From JACOTV01 sp964579395 (GTDB lineage Bacteria > Patescibacteriota > Microgenomatia > UBA1406 > GWC2-37-13), in contig CAZOFT010000001.1 in assembly GCA_964579395.1 (NCBI GenBank), positions 124,001-188,000 on the forward strand: DNA of 64,000 nt. The letters run 5' to 3'. The notes beneath the pieces were generated by a model. That model was not told where the DNA came from. It ran no database searches and saw only the letters and a program-made list of their open reading frames with translations. Of this stretch, positions 53,064 to 61,712 are shown piece after piece (positions within the stretch are counted from its first letter, which is position 1; every line of letters starts with the position of its first letter). A program made the translations under genes and the position numbers.

Positions 53064-55595
53064 TTATTGACCGACGTACGACGTACGCCATACCTGAAAG
53101 TCCGAAAGGCCGGTTTTGCCGTTTGCGTCAAAGTCTGCTTTGCTGGTTGTTCCGCCGGTATATTCGGTGCGCCAGATTTGAAAATCTGAAAGACCGACTG
53201 TGCCGTTGCAATCAGCATCACCTTGTGCTTTTTTCGCACACGTACCTCCTCCGCCACCTCCACCTCCGCCGCCGGTGGTGCTTTTGTTGAGCCACACATA
53301 CAAGCTTGATGTGTCGCCCGGCCAGTCAATTGTGGCAACATCCAATATGCCGTCGCCATTAAAGTCTCCTGCCTGTGCACCACCATGGTGGGGGATACTG
53401 TCAGCACTGACGGTGTGGGGAGTCCAGTTGGAAAAGCTGCCGGTGCCGGGATTTTTGACAACTACCAAACTCGATCCTCTGAAGTCGCCGGTAATAAGAT
53501 CGATATATCCATCATTATCCATATCCTCAAGATCCATAGAGTTTGTAGATCCTTGTGTATACACAATGGTGCGGGTCCAGCCTGATTTTGCTGTTATGTC
53601 GCCACCGTTTTGAGCAAACACATAGATATCACCACCATCACCGGCAGTTTCTGCAGACCCTATGATTTCAATTTTTCCGTCATTGTTTAGGTCGCGTGCC
53701 AATGTCTTATCTGAGAAAAAGCCGCTTGAGCGATCACCGATCATATGCTTGGTAAAATTGGTACCGCCCGTGTTTTCCCACCAACCGTATTCATCACCGT
53801 CGTTACCCACAATATCCAAACGACCATCACCATTTATGTCGGCCAGATCAACACCCTCGTCACTGGCACCACCGGCAATAAAGCTGGCCGTGGCGCCTGT
53901 CGCGCTGTACTGGACCAATTGCCTGTTGAAGTTATCGTCACCACCACCGTTATCTGTCGGATAAATGACTTCCAGATATCCACCGGGAACTATGTCGCCA
54001 ACTGCATATCCTTGCTCACCGCGAGCCGTACCCGACGGCGTTGCTTTTTTCGTAAAGCCACTACCGTTCCATTTGTACCACGAGCCGTCTCCGGTATCCA
54101 CTACGTCATCAGTTTTACCATCTCGGTCAATGTCTGCGATGACCGCTGCGTTGATAAATCCACCAAACTTTTGCCACGAACCTGCGTTTGCCGCATTGTC
54201 TCCTGGACTGATCCACACGTTTTGACCCGATGCAATATCTGCATTCCCATCACCATTGATGTCCGCTTGAGCTGCCGTACCGGTCCCGAGCATACGCCAA
54301 TAAAATCCACTGGTGCCATCGGTCCCAAGCTTTGCCGTCGCAGACCAACTATCAAGACTGGCAGTTCCTCCGCCACCACCGCCGCCTCCTCCTCCGGAGC
54401 CGCCACAAGTGGTGCCGAGCTTAAGCTGGGACGGGGCAATGCAGCCTGCTTTTTGGGTCGTGTTGGTCCATATATTCAATCCACTTCCCCCCGTATAATT
54501 CATGCCAACAACATCAATATCACCGTCTCCCTCTATATCACCTGCACGTCCGATATGCACTCCGCCTTGTGCATCTGCTACATCCTTTCGCGCCCAGGTC
54601 GTGCCATTCCCGGCATTTTCAAACGCCGCAACTTTTGATCCGGCTTGAATCATGGCGCCGACAAACAGATCTACATCTCCGTCTCCATCAAAATCAGCTG
54701 CCTCAAGTGTATGAGCGCCTGCCATTGTGCCAACTGTCGCACTGCTCCAGGACCCATTTGTTTGCTGCAGATAGACCCTGATTGCCGCAGCACTTCCACA
54801 CTCGGCGCAAGAATATGCCACATCATTTTTTCCGTTTTTATCAAAGTCTGCGACAACAGCACGAAATGCACCATCTGCCTGGCCAATCTCTCTGGTTTGC
54901 CACGAGCCGGTACGAGTACCCGGATTTACATACCAGTTTCCCTCACCAATAATATCAATATCTCCATCACCATCAACGTCGCCTGAGTCCATTCCTTCCT
55001 CACCACCAATTCCACCAATTTGTATGACATTCCAGGAGGTGGCACCACCTTGGTTGTACGCCACATGAACATCTCCACCATCAGTGCGTAGCGCAACATC
55101 ATTTTTTCCGTCCCGATCAAAATCTGCTATCTCAACATCCTTAAAGCCTGCACCAAAATTAGTCACGTTTGGAGTCTCAGACCAACTCTGGCCGTTCCCC
55201 CCGTTTAAAAACAACCTGACCGGGCGCTGCCACTCCGGAGCCACAATATCGATATCTCCATCTCCATCCACATCAGCTGCTTCTGCATCGGTAGTAAACT
55301 CTACCGCAGGATCTGCCACTTTATACTTGGTGCCTTCATTAAACGGAAATGGGTAGATCTCAAGCGGTTCGCCCCCACCCGCCGTGCCTCCAACAGCCCA
55401 ATCAAGTTTTCCATCACCGGTAAAATCTGCAAGCATTTTCGCGTCGCCCCGGTGAATATTGACCGTTGAATGACTGAAGTCCGAAGATGCCAAAGCGGAG
55501 GAGTTCTTAATTGGGACTGTTCTGACAAGCACAACACAAATCACAAGCCCGACAATCACACTGAGAAGCCATCTGATTTTTGTTTGCTGCTGCAT
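53064..55595 (-). CDS. Exported FG-GAP/VCBS-repeat protein with C-terminal dockerin-like pair
   Basis: An 843-residue surface or secreted protein. Signal anchor at residues 9-27 (LLSVIVGLVICVVLVRTV). About 14 FG-GAP/VCBS-type repeats follow, each with a calcium motif such as DVDGDGDIDI, DFDRDGKNDV, DMDNDGYIDL, in two blades sets separated by a polyglycine linker near residue 395 and another near 785. The last 55 residues hold two dockerin-type repeats (GLSDFQIWRTEYTGG and GLSDFQVWRTSYVGQ). A beta-propeller adhesin is likely; no cohesin partner is visible. It shares the dockerin module with the exported beta-helix protein at 25 kb. Confidence 0.82.
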   Translation of the reverse strand: MQQQTKIRWLLSVIVGLVICVVLVRTVPIKNSSALASSDFSHSTVNIHRGDAKMLADFTGDGKLDWAVGGTAGGGEPLEIYPFPFNEGTKYKVADPAVEFTTDAEAADVDGDGDIDIVAPEWQRPVRLFLNGGNGQSWSETPNVTNFGAGFKDVEIADFDRDGKNDVALRTDGGDVHVAYNQGGATSWNVIQIGGIGGEEGMDSGDVDGDGDIDIIGEGNWYVNPGTRTGSWQTREIGQADGAFRAVVADFDKNGKNDVAYSCAECGSAAAIRVYLQQTNGSWSSATVGTMAGAHTLEAADFDGDGDVDLFVGAMIQAGSKVAAFENAGNGTTWARKDVADAQGGVHIGRAGDIEGDGDIDVVGMNYTGGSGLNIWTNTTQKAGCIAPSQLKLGTTCGGSGGGGGGGGGGTASLDSWSATAKLGTDGTSGFYWRMLGTGTAAQADINGDGNADIASGQNVWISPGDNAANAGSWQKFGGFINAAVIADIDRDGKTDDVVDTGDGSWYKWNGSGFTKKATPSGTARGEQGYAVGDIVPGGYLEVIYPTDNGGGDDNFNRQLVQYSATGATASFIAGGASDEGVDLADINGDGRLDIVGNDGDEYGWWENTGGTNFTKHMIGDRSSGFFSDKTLARDLNNDGKIEIIGSAETAGDGGDIYVFAQNGGDITAKSGWTRTIVYTQGSTNSMDLEDMDNDGYIDLITGDFRGSSLVVVKNPGTGSFSNWTPHTVSADSIPHHGGAQAGDFNGDGILDVATIDWPGDTSSLYVWLNKSTTGGGGGGGGGGTCAKKAQGDADCNGTVGLSDFQIWRTEYTGGTTSKADFDANGKTGLSDFQVWRTSYVGQ

Positions 55596-55744
55596 GATAG
55601 TAATGCGCGCCGTCTGTCATACCAAGAAATACATCCTACAACAGGACACGTACTTTTTACTATACACCATATATGCGGGATTTTTGAGACCTTTTTTTGT
55701 ACAATATACCCACGTAAAGACAAGCGTATGGCAGTCAATACAAA

Positions 55745-55819
55745 CGGGGTGTGGTGCATCGGTAGCATACACGGTTCGGGACCGTGAGGCAGGGGGTTCA
55801 ATTCCCCCCACCCCGACCA
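55745..55819 (+). tRNA. tRNA-Pro (CGG)
   Basis: Acceptor CGGGGTG/CACCCCG, anticodon stem CACGG/CCGTG, loop TTCGGGA with anticodon CGG, T-loop TTCAATT, encoded CCA. A TACAAT hexamer 40 nt upstream may be its -10. Confidence 0.93.
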
Positions 55820-55833
55820 TTTATCTCTTTCAT

Positions 55834-56409
55834 ATGACAGCAGAGTACCCGATTCTTCCCTTTGACACTGAGGCGGCATTTGAGAAGTGGCTTGAAAAAA
55901 ACCACGATACCGAAGCGGGCATCTGGCTCAGGCTCTATAAAAAAGCAACCGGCATCCCCACCGTCACGTATGATGAGGCGCTTGACGTGGCGCTGTGTTA
56001 CGGCTGGATTGACGGACAGAAAAAAGGGCTTGATGAGCGGTCATTTCTGTTAAAGTTTACTCCACGCGGTAAACGCAGCATGTGGTCGGCCAGAAACCAA
56101 CAGCATGTGGCCCGCCTGATCAAAGAAAAGCGCATGCAGCCGGCAGGACTCGCCGAAGTAAAGCGCGCAAAAGAGGATGGTCGCTGGCAGCAGACATACG
56201 TCACACAAAGCGAGGCGGAGCTTCCTGAGGATTTTGTCGCGGCTTTACAAAAAGAGCCGAAGCATGTGCAGGAGTTTGCTGCCTCCCTCAACCGCTCCAA
56301 CATCTTCGCCATCTATTTTCGCCTCACCATGGCCAAAAAACCGGAGACCCGCGAGCGTAGGTTTCAGCAGCTCCTTCAAATGCTTCGCGACGGCAAAAAA
56401 CTCCACTAA
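55834..56409 (+). CDS. YdeI/OmpD-associated (OmdA) family protein
   Basis: A 191-residue protein with the YdeI/OmdA fold: FDTEAAFEKWLEKNHDTEAGIWLRLYKKATG at the N terminus, DEALDVALCYGWIDGQKK in the middle, and the C-terminal helix-rich segment LPEDFVAALQKEPKHVQEFAASLNRSNIFAIYFRL. Members protect against bacteriocins or antimicrobial peptides in some bacteria, but activity is not general. It sits 14 nt behind tRNA-Pro, and a longer frame that crosses the tRNA was rejected. Confidence 0.85.
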   Translation: MTAEYPILPFDTEAAFEKWLEKNHDTEAGIWLRLYKKATGIPTVTYDEALDVALCYGWIDGQKKGLDERSFLLKFTPRGKRSMWSARNQQHVARLIKEKRMQPAGLAEVKRAKEDGRWQQTYVTQSEAELPEDFVAALQKEPKHVQEFAASLNRSNIFAIYFRLTMAKKPETRERRFQQLLQMLRDGKKLH

Positions 56410-56448
56410 CGTTTCGTATTTGGCTTACGCTTGCTATAATCAATCTCG

Positions 56449-57864
56449 ATGAAGCTCTATAACACCCGCACCAAGTCCGTCGAAGACTTTGTCCCGCTTC
56501 ATGAGAAACAAGTAGGCATGTATGCCTGTGGATTTACGGTCTACGACTATGCACATATCGGCCACATGCGCCGCTATATCATGGATGACGTCTTGCGTCG
56601 CACGCTGGAATCGCTTGGCTATCAGGTGAATTATGTGGAGAATGTGACTGATGTCGGACACCTTTCCTCTGACGGCGATGAAGGTGAGGACAAGATGGAA
56701 AAAGGCGCTAAAAAGCATGGAAAGACCGTGTGGGAAGTAGCCAAATACTACGAAGAAGAATACCTGAAGACCATGGATGCCCTTGGCGTGCGCCGCCCTG
56801 ACACGCTGTGCCGTGCTACAGAACACATCCCCGACATGATCGCGCTCATCAAGCGCCTGGAAGATGGAGGACACGCCTATGAAACCGGTGAAGCCATCTA
56901 TTTTGACACTTCAACCTTTCCCGAGTACGGCAAACTCGGCGGGCAGAAATTGGACGATAAAAAGCAGGCTGTTCGCAGTGAAGTAAATGTGGATCCTGAT
57001 AAAAAACATCCGGCAGATTTTGCGCTGTGGTTTAAGCGCGTGGGTCGATTCACGGATCACGCAATGCACTGGGAGAGCCCATGGGGTGATGGATTTCCGG
57101 GGTGGCATATCGAATGTTCGGCGATGGCAATGAAATACCTGGGTGAGTCTTTTGATATTCACACCGGCGGGATTGACCACATTCCGGTGCATCATGAAAA
57201 TGAGATTGCCCAGTCAGAGGCGGCTACCGGAAAGCAATTCGTCAACGTCTGGATTCACCATGCGTTTCTTATGGTTGAAGGTACCAAAATGAGTAAATCA
57301 CTGGGAAATATTTTCACCCTCAGTGATATACAAAAGCGGGGGATAGCTCCCGGGGCGATGCGATTGCTGTTTCTCCAGTCACATTACCGACAAACAATGA
57401 ACTTCACATGGGAGGCGGCACAAGCTGCTCAAAATAGTTATACAAAACTGGTTGAACAGGTACAGTTGCTTCGCACACAAACAACCCGCCCTGAGTTATC
57501 ACCGGAAAAGCTTGCGCAAATCGAGCAGTTTCAAACTGATTTTCGGGCAGCCCTTGAAAACGATCTCAACACGCCTCAGGCGATTGCCGTGCTGTGGAGC
57601 GCGTTAAAATCCAATATTCCCAGTCCCGATAAACTGGATCTTCTCCTGGAGTGGGATCAAATTCTCGGACTCGGACTTGCCGATGTGGAGGAAGTGACTC
57701 CCCACGATGCGCCCGCTGAAATTACCGCGCTCGCACTTAAGCGCCTTGAAGCAAAACAGAACAAGCAATTTGACGAAGCGGATGCGCTTCGCACGCAGAT
57801 TGAAGAGGCCGGCTGGACTGTCACAGACACCGCAGGTGGCTACTCTTTGATCAAGTCTTCCTAA
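56449..57864 (+). CDS. cysS: Cysteinyl-tRNA synthetase
   Basis: A class I synthetase of 471 residues. The zinc/cysteine site MYACGFTVYDYAHIGHMRR contains the HIGH motif, PGWHIECSAMAMKYLG the second zinc cysteine, and TKMSKSLGN is KMSKS; RLEAKQNKQFDEADALRTQIEEAGWTVTD is the C-terminal anticodon region. TATAAT (56435-56440) ends 8 nt before the ATG. Confidence 0.97.
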   Translation: MKLYNTRTKSVEDFVPLHEKQVGMYACGFTVYDYAHIGHMRRYIMDDVLRRTLESLGYQVNYVENVTDVGHLSSDGDEGEDKMEKGAKKHGKTVWEVAKYYEEEYLKTMDALGVRRPDTLCRATEHIPDMIALIKRLEDGGHAYETGEAIYFDTSTFPEYGKLGGQKLDDKKQAVRSEVNVDPDKKHPADFALWFKRVGRFTDHAMHWESPWGDGFPGWHIECSAMAMKYLGESFDIHTGGIDHIPVHHENEIAQSEAATGKQFVNVWIHHAFLMVEGTKMSKSLGNIFTLSDIQKRGIAPGAMRLLFLQSHYRQTMNFTWEAAQAAQNSYTKLVEQVQLLRTQTTRPELSPEKLAQIEQFQTDFRAALENDLNTPQAIAVLWSALKSNIPSPDKLDLLLEWDQILGLGLADVEEVTPHDAPAEITALALKRLEAKQNKQFDEADALRTQIEEAGWTVTDTAGGYSLIKSS

Positions 57865-57928
57865 GTCATTGCAATCTTCTCGCGTTTCTGTACAATGGAT
57901 GTTTCCCCCCATTTATACAAGCGATTCT

Positions 57929-59176
57929 ATGAGCATTTCAGTCACCCAGATCGATGAAGCTGCCCGTGCTCTCAAGGGCGTCATCGAAGAAACCCCGTTA
58001 CAACTCAACAAACGCCTGAGCGCCAAGTTCGGTGCCACGGTGTACATCAAGCGGGAAGACCTGCAGGAAGTGCGATCATTTAAAATCCGCGGTGCATACT
58101 ACAAAATGTCGCTTCTCACCAAAGACCAGCGCGCCCTGGGTGTGGTGTGCGCGTCTGCCGGCAATCACAGCCAGGGAGTGGCGTATGCCTGTGCCGCTTT
58201 GAAGACCAAAGGAGTGATCTTTATGCCGACTGTGACGCCGCAGCAAAAAGTGGAGAAGGTGGCGCATTTCGGCGGCGACTTTGTCACCATCAAGCTCATC
58301 GGAGATACCTTTGATGAGGCATACCAAGCCAGCATGGCCTATGCGAGCGTGCACAATTCAGTCTACGTGCATCCCTTTGACGATGATGATGTGATCACCG
58401 GGCAGGGGACAATCGGAAAAGAAATCTATGAACAGCTGGACGGAAACATTGATCTGATTCTCACCTGTGAAGGCGGAGGAGGACTCACTGCGGGTATTGC
58501 TTCATACATCAAAGAGAAGTCGCCCAAAACCACGATGATCGCCTGCGAGCCGCAAGGTGCTGCGGGACTGTTTGAATCACACATTGCCCACATGCCGGTC
58601 ACCCTTCCCAAAGTCGACACCTTTGTCGACGGGGCAGCGGTCAAATCAGTCGGCAAAAAGCCCTTTGAAATCATGAAAGAGTCTGTGAAAGAAATTGTCA
58701 AAGTGCCGGAAGGCCAGGTGGCAACCACCATGCTTGAACTGTATCAGAATGAAGGTATTGTGGCTGAGCCGGCAGGCGCTCTGGCACTGGCGGGGCTGGA
58801 GATGGTCGACCCCAAAGAGCTCAAAGGAAAAGTGGTCGTATGCACCTTGTCAGGCGGCAACAACGACATCATGCGCTACCCAGAGGTCGTCGAGCGAAGT
58901 CTTATCTACAAGGGGTTGAAACATTATTTTATTGTTGAATTTACCCAAAAACCGGGACAGCTCAAAAAGCTTTTGCAGCAGGTGTTGGGCCCGGATGATG
59001 ATATCGTACGCTTTGAATACATGAAGAAAAACAACAAAGAAAAAGGTCCGGCGTTTATCGGTCTGCAACTGACACGAAAAGAAGACTATGAAGGGCTCAT
59101 CAAACGCTTTGACGAAAGCGGCATCGGCTATAAAAAAATCGATCCACAAGACATGCTCTATCAGTATCTTGTTTGA
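57929..59176 (+). CDS. ilvA: Threonine ammonia-lyase (threonine dehydratase) with ACT-like tail
   Basis: Deaminates threonine to 2-oxobutanoate (via an enamine). The 415 residues have the PLP lysine block EVRSFKIRGAYYKM (residues 47-60), the substrate loop CASAGNHSQGVAYACAALK, the phosphate glycines CEGGGGLTAGIASYI and CTLSGGNND with the PLP-binding S. The last 85 residues form one ACT-like regulatory domain (YFIVEFTQKPGQLKKLLQQVLGPDDD). ridA, which clears its reactive product, lies 350 nt downstream. I saw no other ilv gene. TATACA (57914-57919) is 9 nt before the ATG. Confidence 0.92.
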   Translation: MSISVTQIDEAARALKGVIEETPLQLNKRLSAKFGATVYIKREDLQEVRSFKIRGAYYKMSLLTKDQRALGVVCASAGNHSQGVAYACAALKTKGVIFMPTVTPQQKVEKVAHFGGDFVTIKLIGDTFDEAYQASMAYASVHNSVYVHPFDDDDVITGQGTIGKEIYEQLDGNIDLILTCEGGGGLTAGIASYIKEKSPKTTMIACEPQGAAGLFESHIAHMPVTLPKVDTFVDGAAVKSVGKKPFEIMKESVKEIVKVPEGQVATTMLELYQNEGIVAEPAGALALAGLEMVDPKELKGKVVVCTLSGGNNDIMRYPEVVERSLIYKGLKHYFIVEFTQKPGQLKKLLQQVLGPDDDIVRFEYMKKNNKEKGPAFIGLQLTRKEDYEGLIKRFDESGIGYKKIDPQDMLYQYLV

Positions 59177-59454
59177 TTAAAAGGGGGTGTCGGCTCCGCA
59201 TATATCTGCTCCGGACCAAGTGAATCCAGTGAGCGAAGCAGCGCCTGCCCCAGAAGCATGGCTATTCCCAACACAATACCGCCAACCACGATCACGACAG
59301 CGCTCCAGATAAGAAGCCGCTTCCACAGCACATAGCGTTGGGCAAGCACGATATCCCAATCACGCACCTGAAACTCAATCGCTTTTCGCAGCTGCCAGAG
59401 AAAATTGAGAATAAATCGATAGAGGCCGATGAGTGTTTCTTTGATAAGCGGCAT
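59161..59454 (-). CDS. Small membrane protein, unknown
   Basis: A 97-residue protein with one clear transmembrane helix (residues 52-76, LLIWSAVVIVVGGIVLGIAMLL) and an amphipathic N-terminal half. Unknown family. It is antisense to, and overlaps by 16 nt, the ilvA end. Real if the overlap does not just reflect a chance frame; a longer start 15 nt upstream exists. Confidence 0.5.
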   Translation of the reverse strand: MPLIKETLIGLYRFILNFLWQLRKAIEFQVRDWDIVLAQRYVLWKRLLIWSAVVIVVGGIVLGIAMLLGQALLRSLDSLGPEQIYAEPTPPFNQTRY

Positions 59455-59466
59455 ACGGATAATTAT

Positions 59467-59494
59467 CAATCACCAATCAACAATTTACAATGCA
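59467..59494 (+). repeat. Heptad repeat (CAAYNNN)4 upstream of ridA
   Basis: CAATCAC, CAATCAA, CAATTTA, CAATGCA in period 7, 23 nt before the ridA -10 hexamer TACAAT. Confidence 0.55.
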
Positions 59495-59530
59495 TGAACC
59501 CATAATGGCATATTTGCTACAATGACGCAT

Positions 59531-59905
59531 ATGAAATACATTCACACAGACCGGGCACCCAAAGTGGTCGGCCCCTACACCCAAGCTATCAAATCACACG
59601 ACTTTCTCTTTTTATCAGGACAAATCGGTATTGATCCTGAAACCGGAACGCTTGTTGAAGGACTTGCTGAACAGACGCATCAGATCTTCAAAAACATCAG
59701 CGCCGTGCTTGAAGAGGCGGGAGCAAATCTGCATGATGTCGTCAAAACAACGGTCTTTTTGACAACTATCGAAGACTACAAGGACGTAAACGAGATCTAT
59801 GGATCATACTTTAGCGAGCATAAACCGGCACGCTCGGCAGTCGCAGTCGCAGCACTTCCGGCCGGAGCACTTATTGAAATCGAGTGCATCGCACGCGAAT
59901 CATAA
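59531..59905 (+). CDS. ridA: RidA enamine/imine deaminase
   Basis: Hydrolyses the reactive enamine/imine products of PLP enzymes such as threonine dehydratase. The 124 residues contain VGPYTQAIKSHDFLFLSGQIGIDPETG, SAVLEEAGANLHDVVKTTVFLTTIEDY, and the catalytic Arg in ARSAVAVAALPAGALIEIECIA. TACAAT (59518-59523) ends 7 nt before this ATG; an earlier ATG lies inside the hexamer. It is close to ilvA and serves as its partner. Confidence 0.95.
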   Translation: MKYIHTDRAPKVVGPYTQAIKSHDFLFLSGQIGIDPETGTLVEGLAEQTHQIFKNISAVLEEAGANLHDVVKTTVFLTTIEDYKDVNEIYGSYFSEHKPARSAVAVAALPAGALIEIECIARES

Positions 59906-60637
59906 TCAACCGACAATCAGCTCCTCAGAACAGGAAGCAAGTTCCGCTGGTGTCAAAATGTGGGGGAGTATTGCACGAAGATCAGGAGCTTCAACCACTG
60001 CGTCAGCGATGTGCGCCACCGATTCTCGCGCGGGAGTAAGGCCGGCAAACAACACAAATCGCTCACTGATCCCTTCTGTTTTGATCTCGGCATCTGTTGA
60101 GCCGTCACCGATATTCACCACGGGGCCCTCAAGCTGCAACTGTTTTAAAAGACGTGGTTTTCCGCCCGTGTGTGCTAATTCATTATCAGGATCAAATCCA
60201 CAAAATCGCCCCTCGTTAGTAAGCCACATCGTGTTTGCATGCACATGTTCGGGAGAGACTCCCAACGCATGCGCCATCGGCTCAAGTGCCTGCATAAAAC
60301 CACCAGATACAATGCGTACCTCTTTGCCCAGTGCGTGAAGCGCAGTCATCGTTTCCCGTGCGCCGGGAACCAATCCCTCTACATACTGATCAGCAAGCCA
60401 CTGCATATCTTCACTGGTTGGTCGAAGCAAATCAAGACGGCGCATCAGACCGCCATAAAAATGGCCACCGCTCATCCCTTCTTCAGTAATCGCAGCTATT
60501 TGCTCACTCATCCCCCGGCGCGCAGCCAGCGCGTCCAACCCCTCAATAGATAGGGTACTGTCGGCGTCAAACACTACATGGGTAAAGGGATGCGCCACAT
60601 CGCGCTCAGGTGATTGGGATCTCATTCGTTCAGTCAT
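59906..60637 (-). CDS. HAD-family phosphoserine phosphatase-like protein
   Basis: A 243-residue HAD phosphatase of the SerB type. FDADSTLSIEGLDALA carries the nucleophile motif DxDxT, VRIVSGGFMQALEPMA is motif II, and VVNIGDGSTDAEIK motif III/IV; the cap is small and helical. L-serine from phosphoserine is likely, but other HAD substrates fit. The ATG at 60637 overlaps the peptidase stop and follows TACAAT by 9 nt; an upstream ATG at 60664 is in frame too. Confidence 0.72.
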   Translation of the reverse strand: MTERMRSQSPERDVAHPFTHVVFDADSTLSIEGLDALAARRGMSEQIAAITEEGMSGGHFYGGLMRRLDLLRPTSEDMQWLADQYVEGLVPGARETMTALHALGKEVRIVSGGFMQALEPMAHALGVSPEHVHANTMWLTNEGRFCGFDPDNELAHTGGKPRLLKQLQLEGPVVNIGDGSTDAEIKTEGISERFVLFAGLTPARESVAHIADAVVEAPDLRAILPHILTPAELASCSEELIVG

Positions 60638-61712
60638 GGTACTCGGATTGTAAATGGTATTCAATAATGGTTTGTAACGTAGTTAGTGATTCAATTGATA
60701 TGTGCTCATGAGTGGTATGCACATCGCGCGCGCCGTTGGCGACATTAATCGGTGTGATACCCCATTCGGCCAAAATATTAAAGTCGCCGACAGAATAGAC
60801 TGATGTTTCCTGCACCGGTATATTGATTCTGTTCAAAATGGATCGCGTCCTGGCGGTGTCTTTTTTATTAAGTTTGTACCCCTGACAATACGGAAAGAGC
60901 TCCAAGGTCGATGCGGTTTTATAGCGCGCATCCAATTCTGCCACTGCGGCGCTCACCCCAGCGACAAATGCCGCTTCATCTTTTTGGGTAAATGTTCGTA
61001 TCTCACCGGTAAAATACACCGATTGCGGAACGCTATTATAGCTCTCACCCATACGCACAATGGCGATATTGGTGATGGTGTCACGGGTTTTTTGAGGGGG
61101 GAAGCGCTGCGAAAATGCATGAAAAAAATGAAGCGGATGCACCGTATCGGCTGTGATTTCACCCACATGTCCACCCGGCGCACGAGCAGTGATTCCGTAT
61201 CCTGTGACGTACGGAGCTGCAGTGACGATCGTGCCGATGGGGTCTGCATGATCAGCAATAAGCGCCTGCTTTGATCGAAGCATTTTCCTGGGAAACGCAC
61301 GCATACCACCGTCTGTTTCTTCACGCACGGTAAACAGTATCTCAAACGGCCGATGCGCACGCTTTTGCTGGCGAAGCGCAACAATGGCCTCCAGCATGGC
61401 CGCTATTGCACATTTATCATCTGCCCCCAACACACTTGAGCCGTCAGAATACACATATCCGTCACGCACCACCACTTGCTGCGCGAGACCCGGCTGCACC
61501 GTATCCATATGTGCGCATAGTAGTAAGGGCTCACCAACCCCTTGCTCATAGTGATATACATTACCTGCTTCATCTACAAAGGGTACGATAGCGAGACGCT
61601 CTTTAAGATATTCCACAATATACGCACGTACTGCATCCTCTTGTCCCGAAGGACTGGCAATTTCACATAAAGCAGAAAACGTATCCAATACCGGCAGTTT
61701 CGATTGTGTCAT
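60630..61712 (-). CDS. M20/M42-type aminopeptidase or tripeptidase (PepT-like)
   Basis: A 360-residue zinc peptidase. LLCAHMDTVQPG (first metal ligands), LGADDKCAIAAMLEA (bridging D), TVREETDGGMRAF (catalytic E-E), and the C-terminal INVANGARDVHTTHEHISIESL follow the PepT/CPG2-like fold, with a lid domain at 185-285 (RAPGGHVGEITADT). It probably ends peptide breakdown started by PepF. It overlaps genes on both sides. Confidence 0.85.
   Translation of the reverse strand: MTQSKLPVLDTFSALCEIASPSGQEDAVRAYIVEYLKERLAIVPFVDEAGNVYHYEQGVGEPLLLCAHMDTVQPGLAQQVVVRDGYVYSDGSSVLGADDKCAIAAMLEAIVALRQQKRAHRPFEILFTVREETDGGMRAFPRKMLRSKQALIADHADPIGTIVTAAPYVTGYGITARAPGGHVGEITADTVHPLHFFHAFSQRFPPQKTRDTITNIAIVRMGESYNSVPQSVYFTGEIRTFTQKDEAAFVAGVSAAVAELDARYKTASTLELFPYCQGYKLNKKDTARTRSILNRINIPVQETSVYSVGDFNILAEWGITPINVANGARDVHTTHEHISIESLTTLQTIIEYHLQSEYHD

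Noticed and set aside
54366..54411. Simple GGN repeat tract as a mobile or regulatory element
   Set aside because: It encodes a polyglycine linker between repeat blocks in the exported protein.
53745..54638. 297-codon plus-strand frame
   Set aside because: Antisense to the FG-GAP repeat protein, where the repeats keep a shadow frame open; rich in Cys, Thr and Arg with no domain.
55594..55833. N-terminal extension of the OmdA-like gene
   Set aside because: It would translate through tRNA-Pro; the ATG after the tRNA gives the normal family N terminus.
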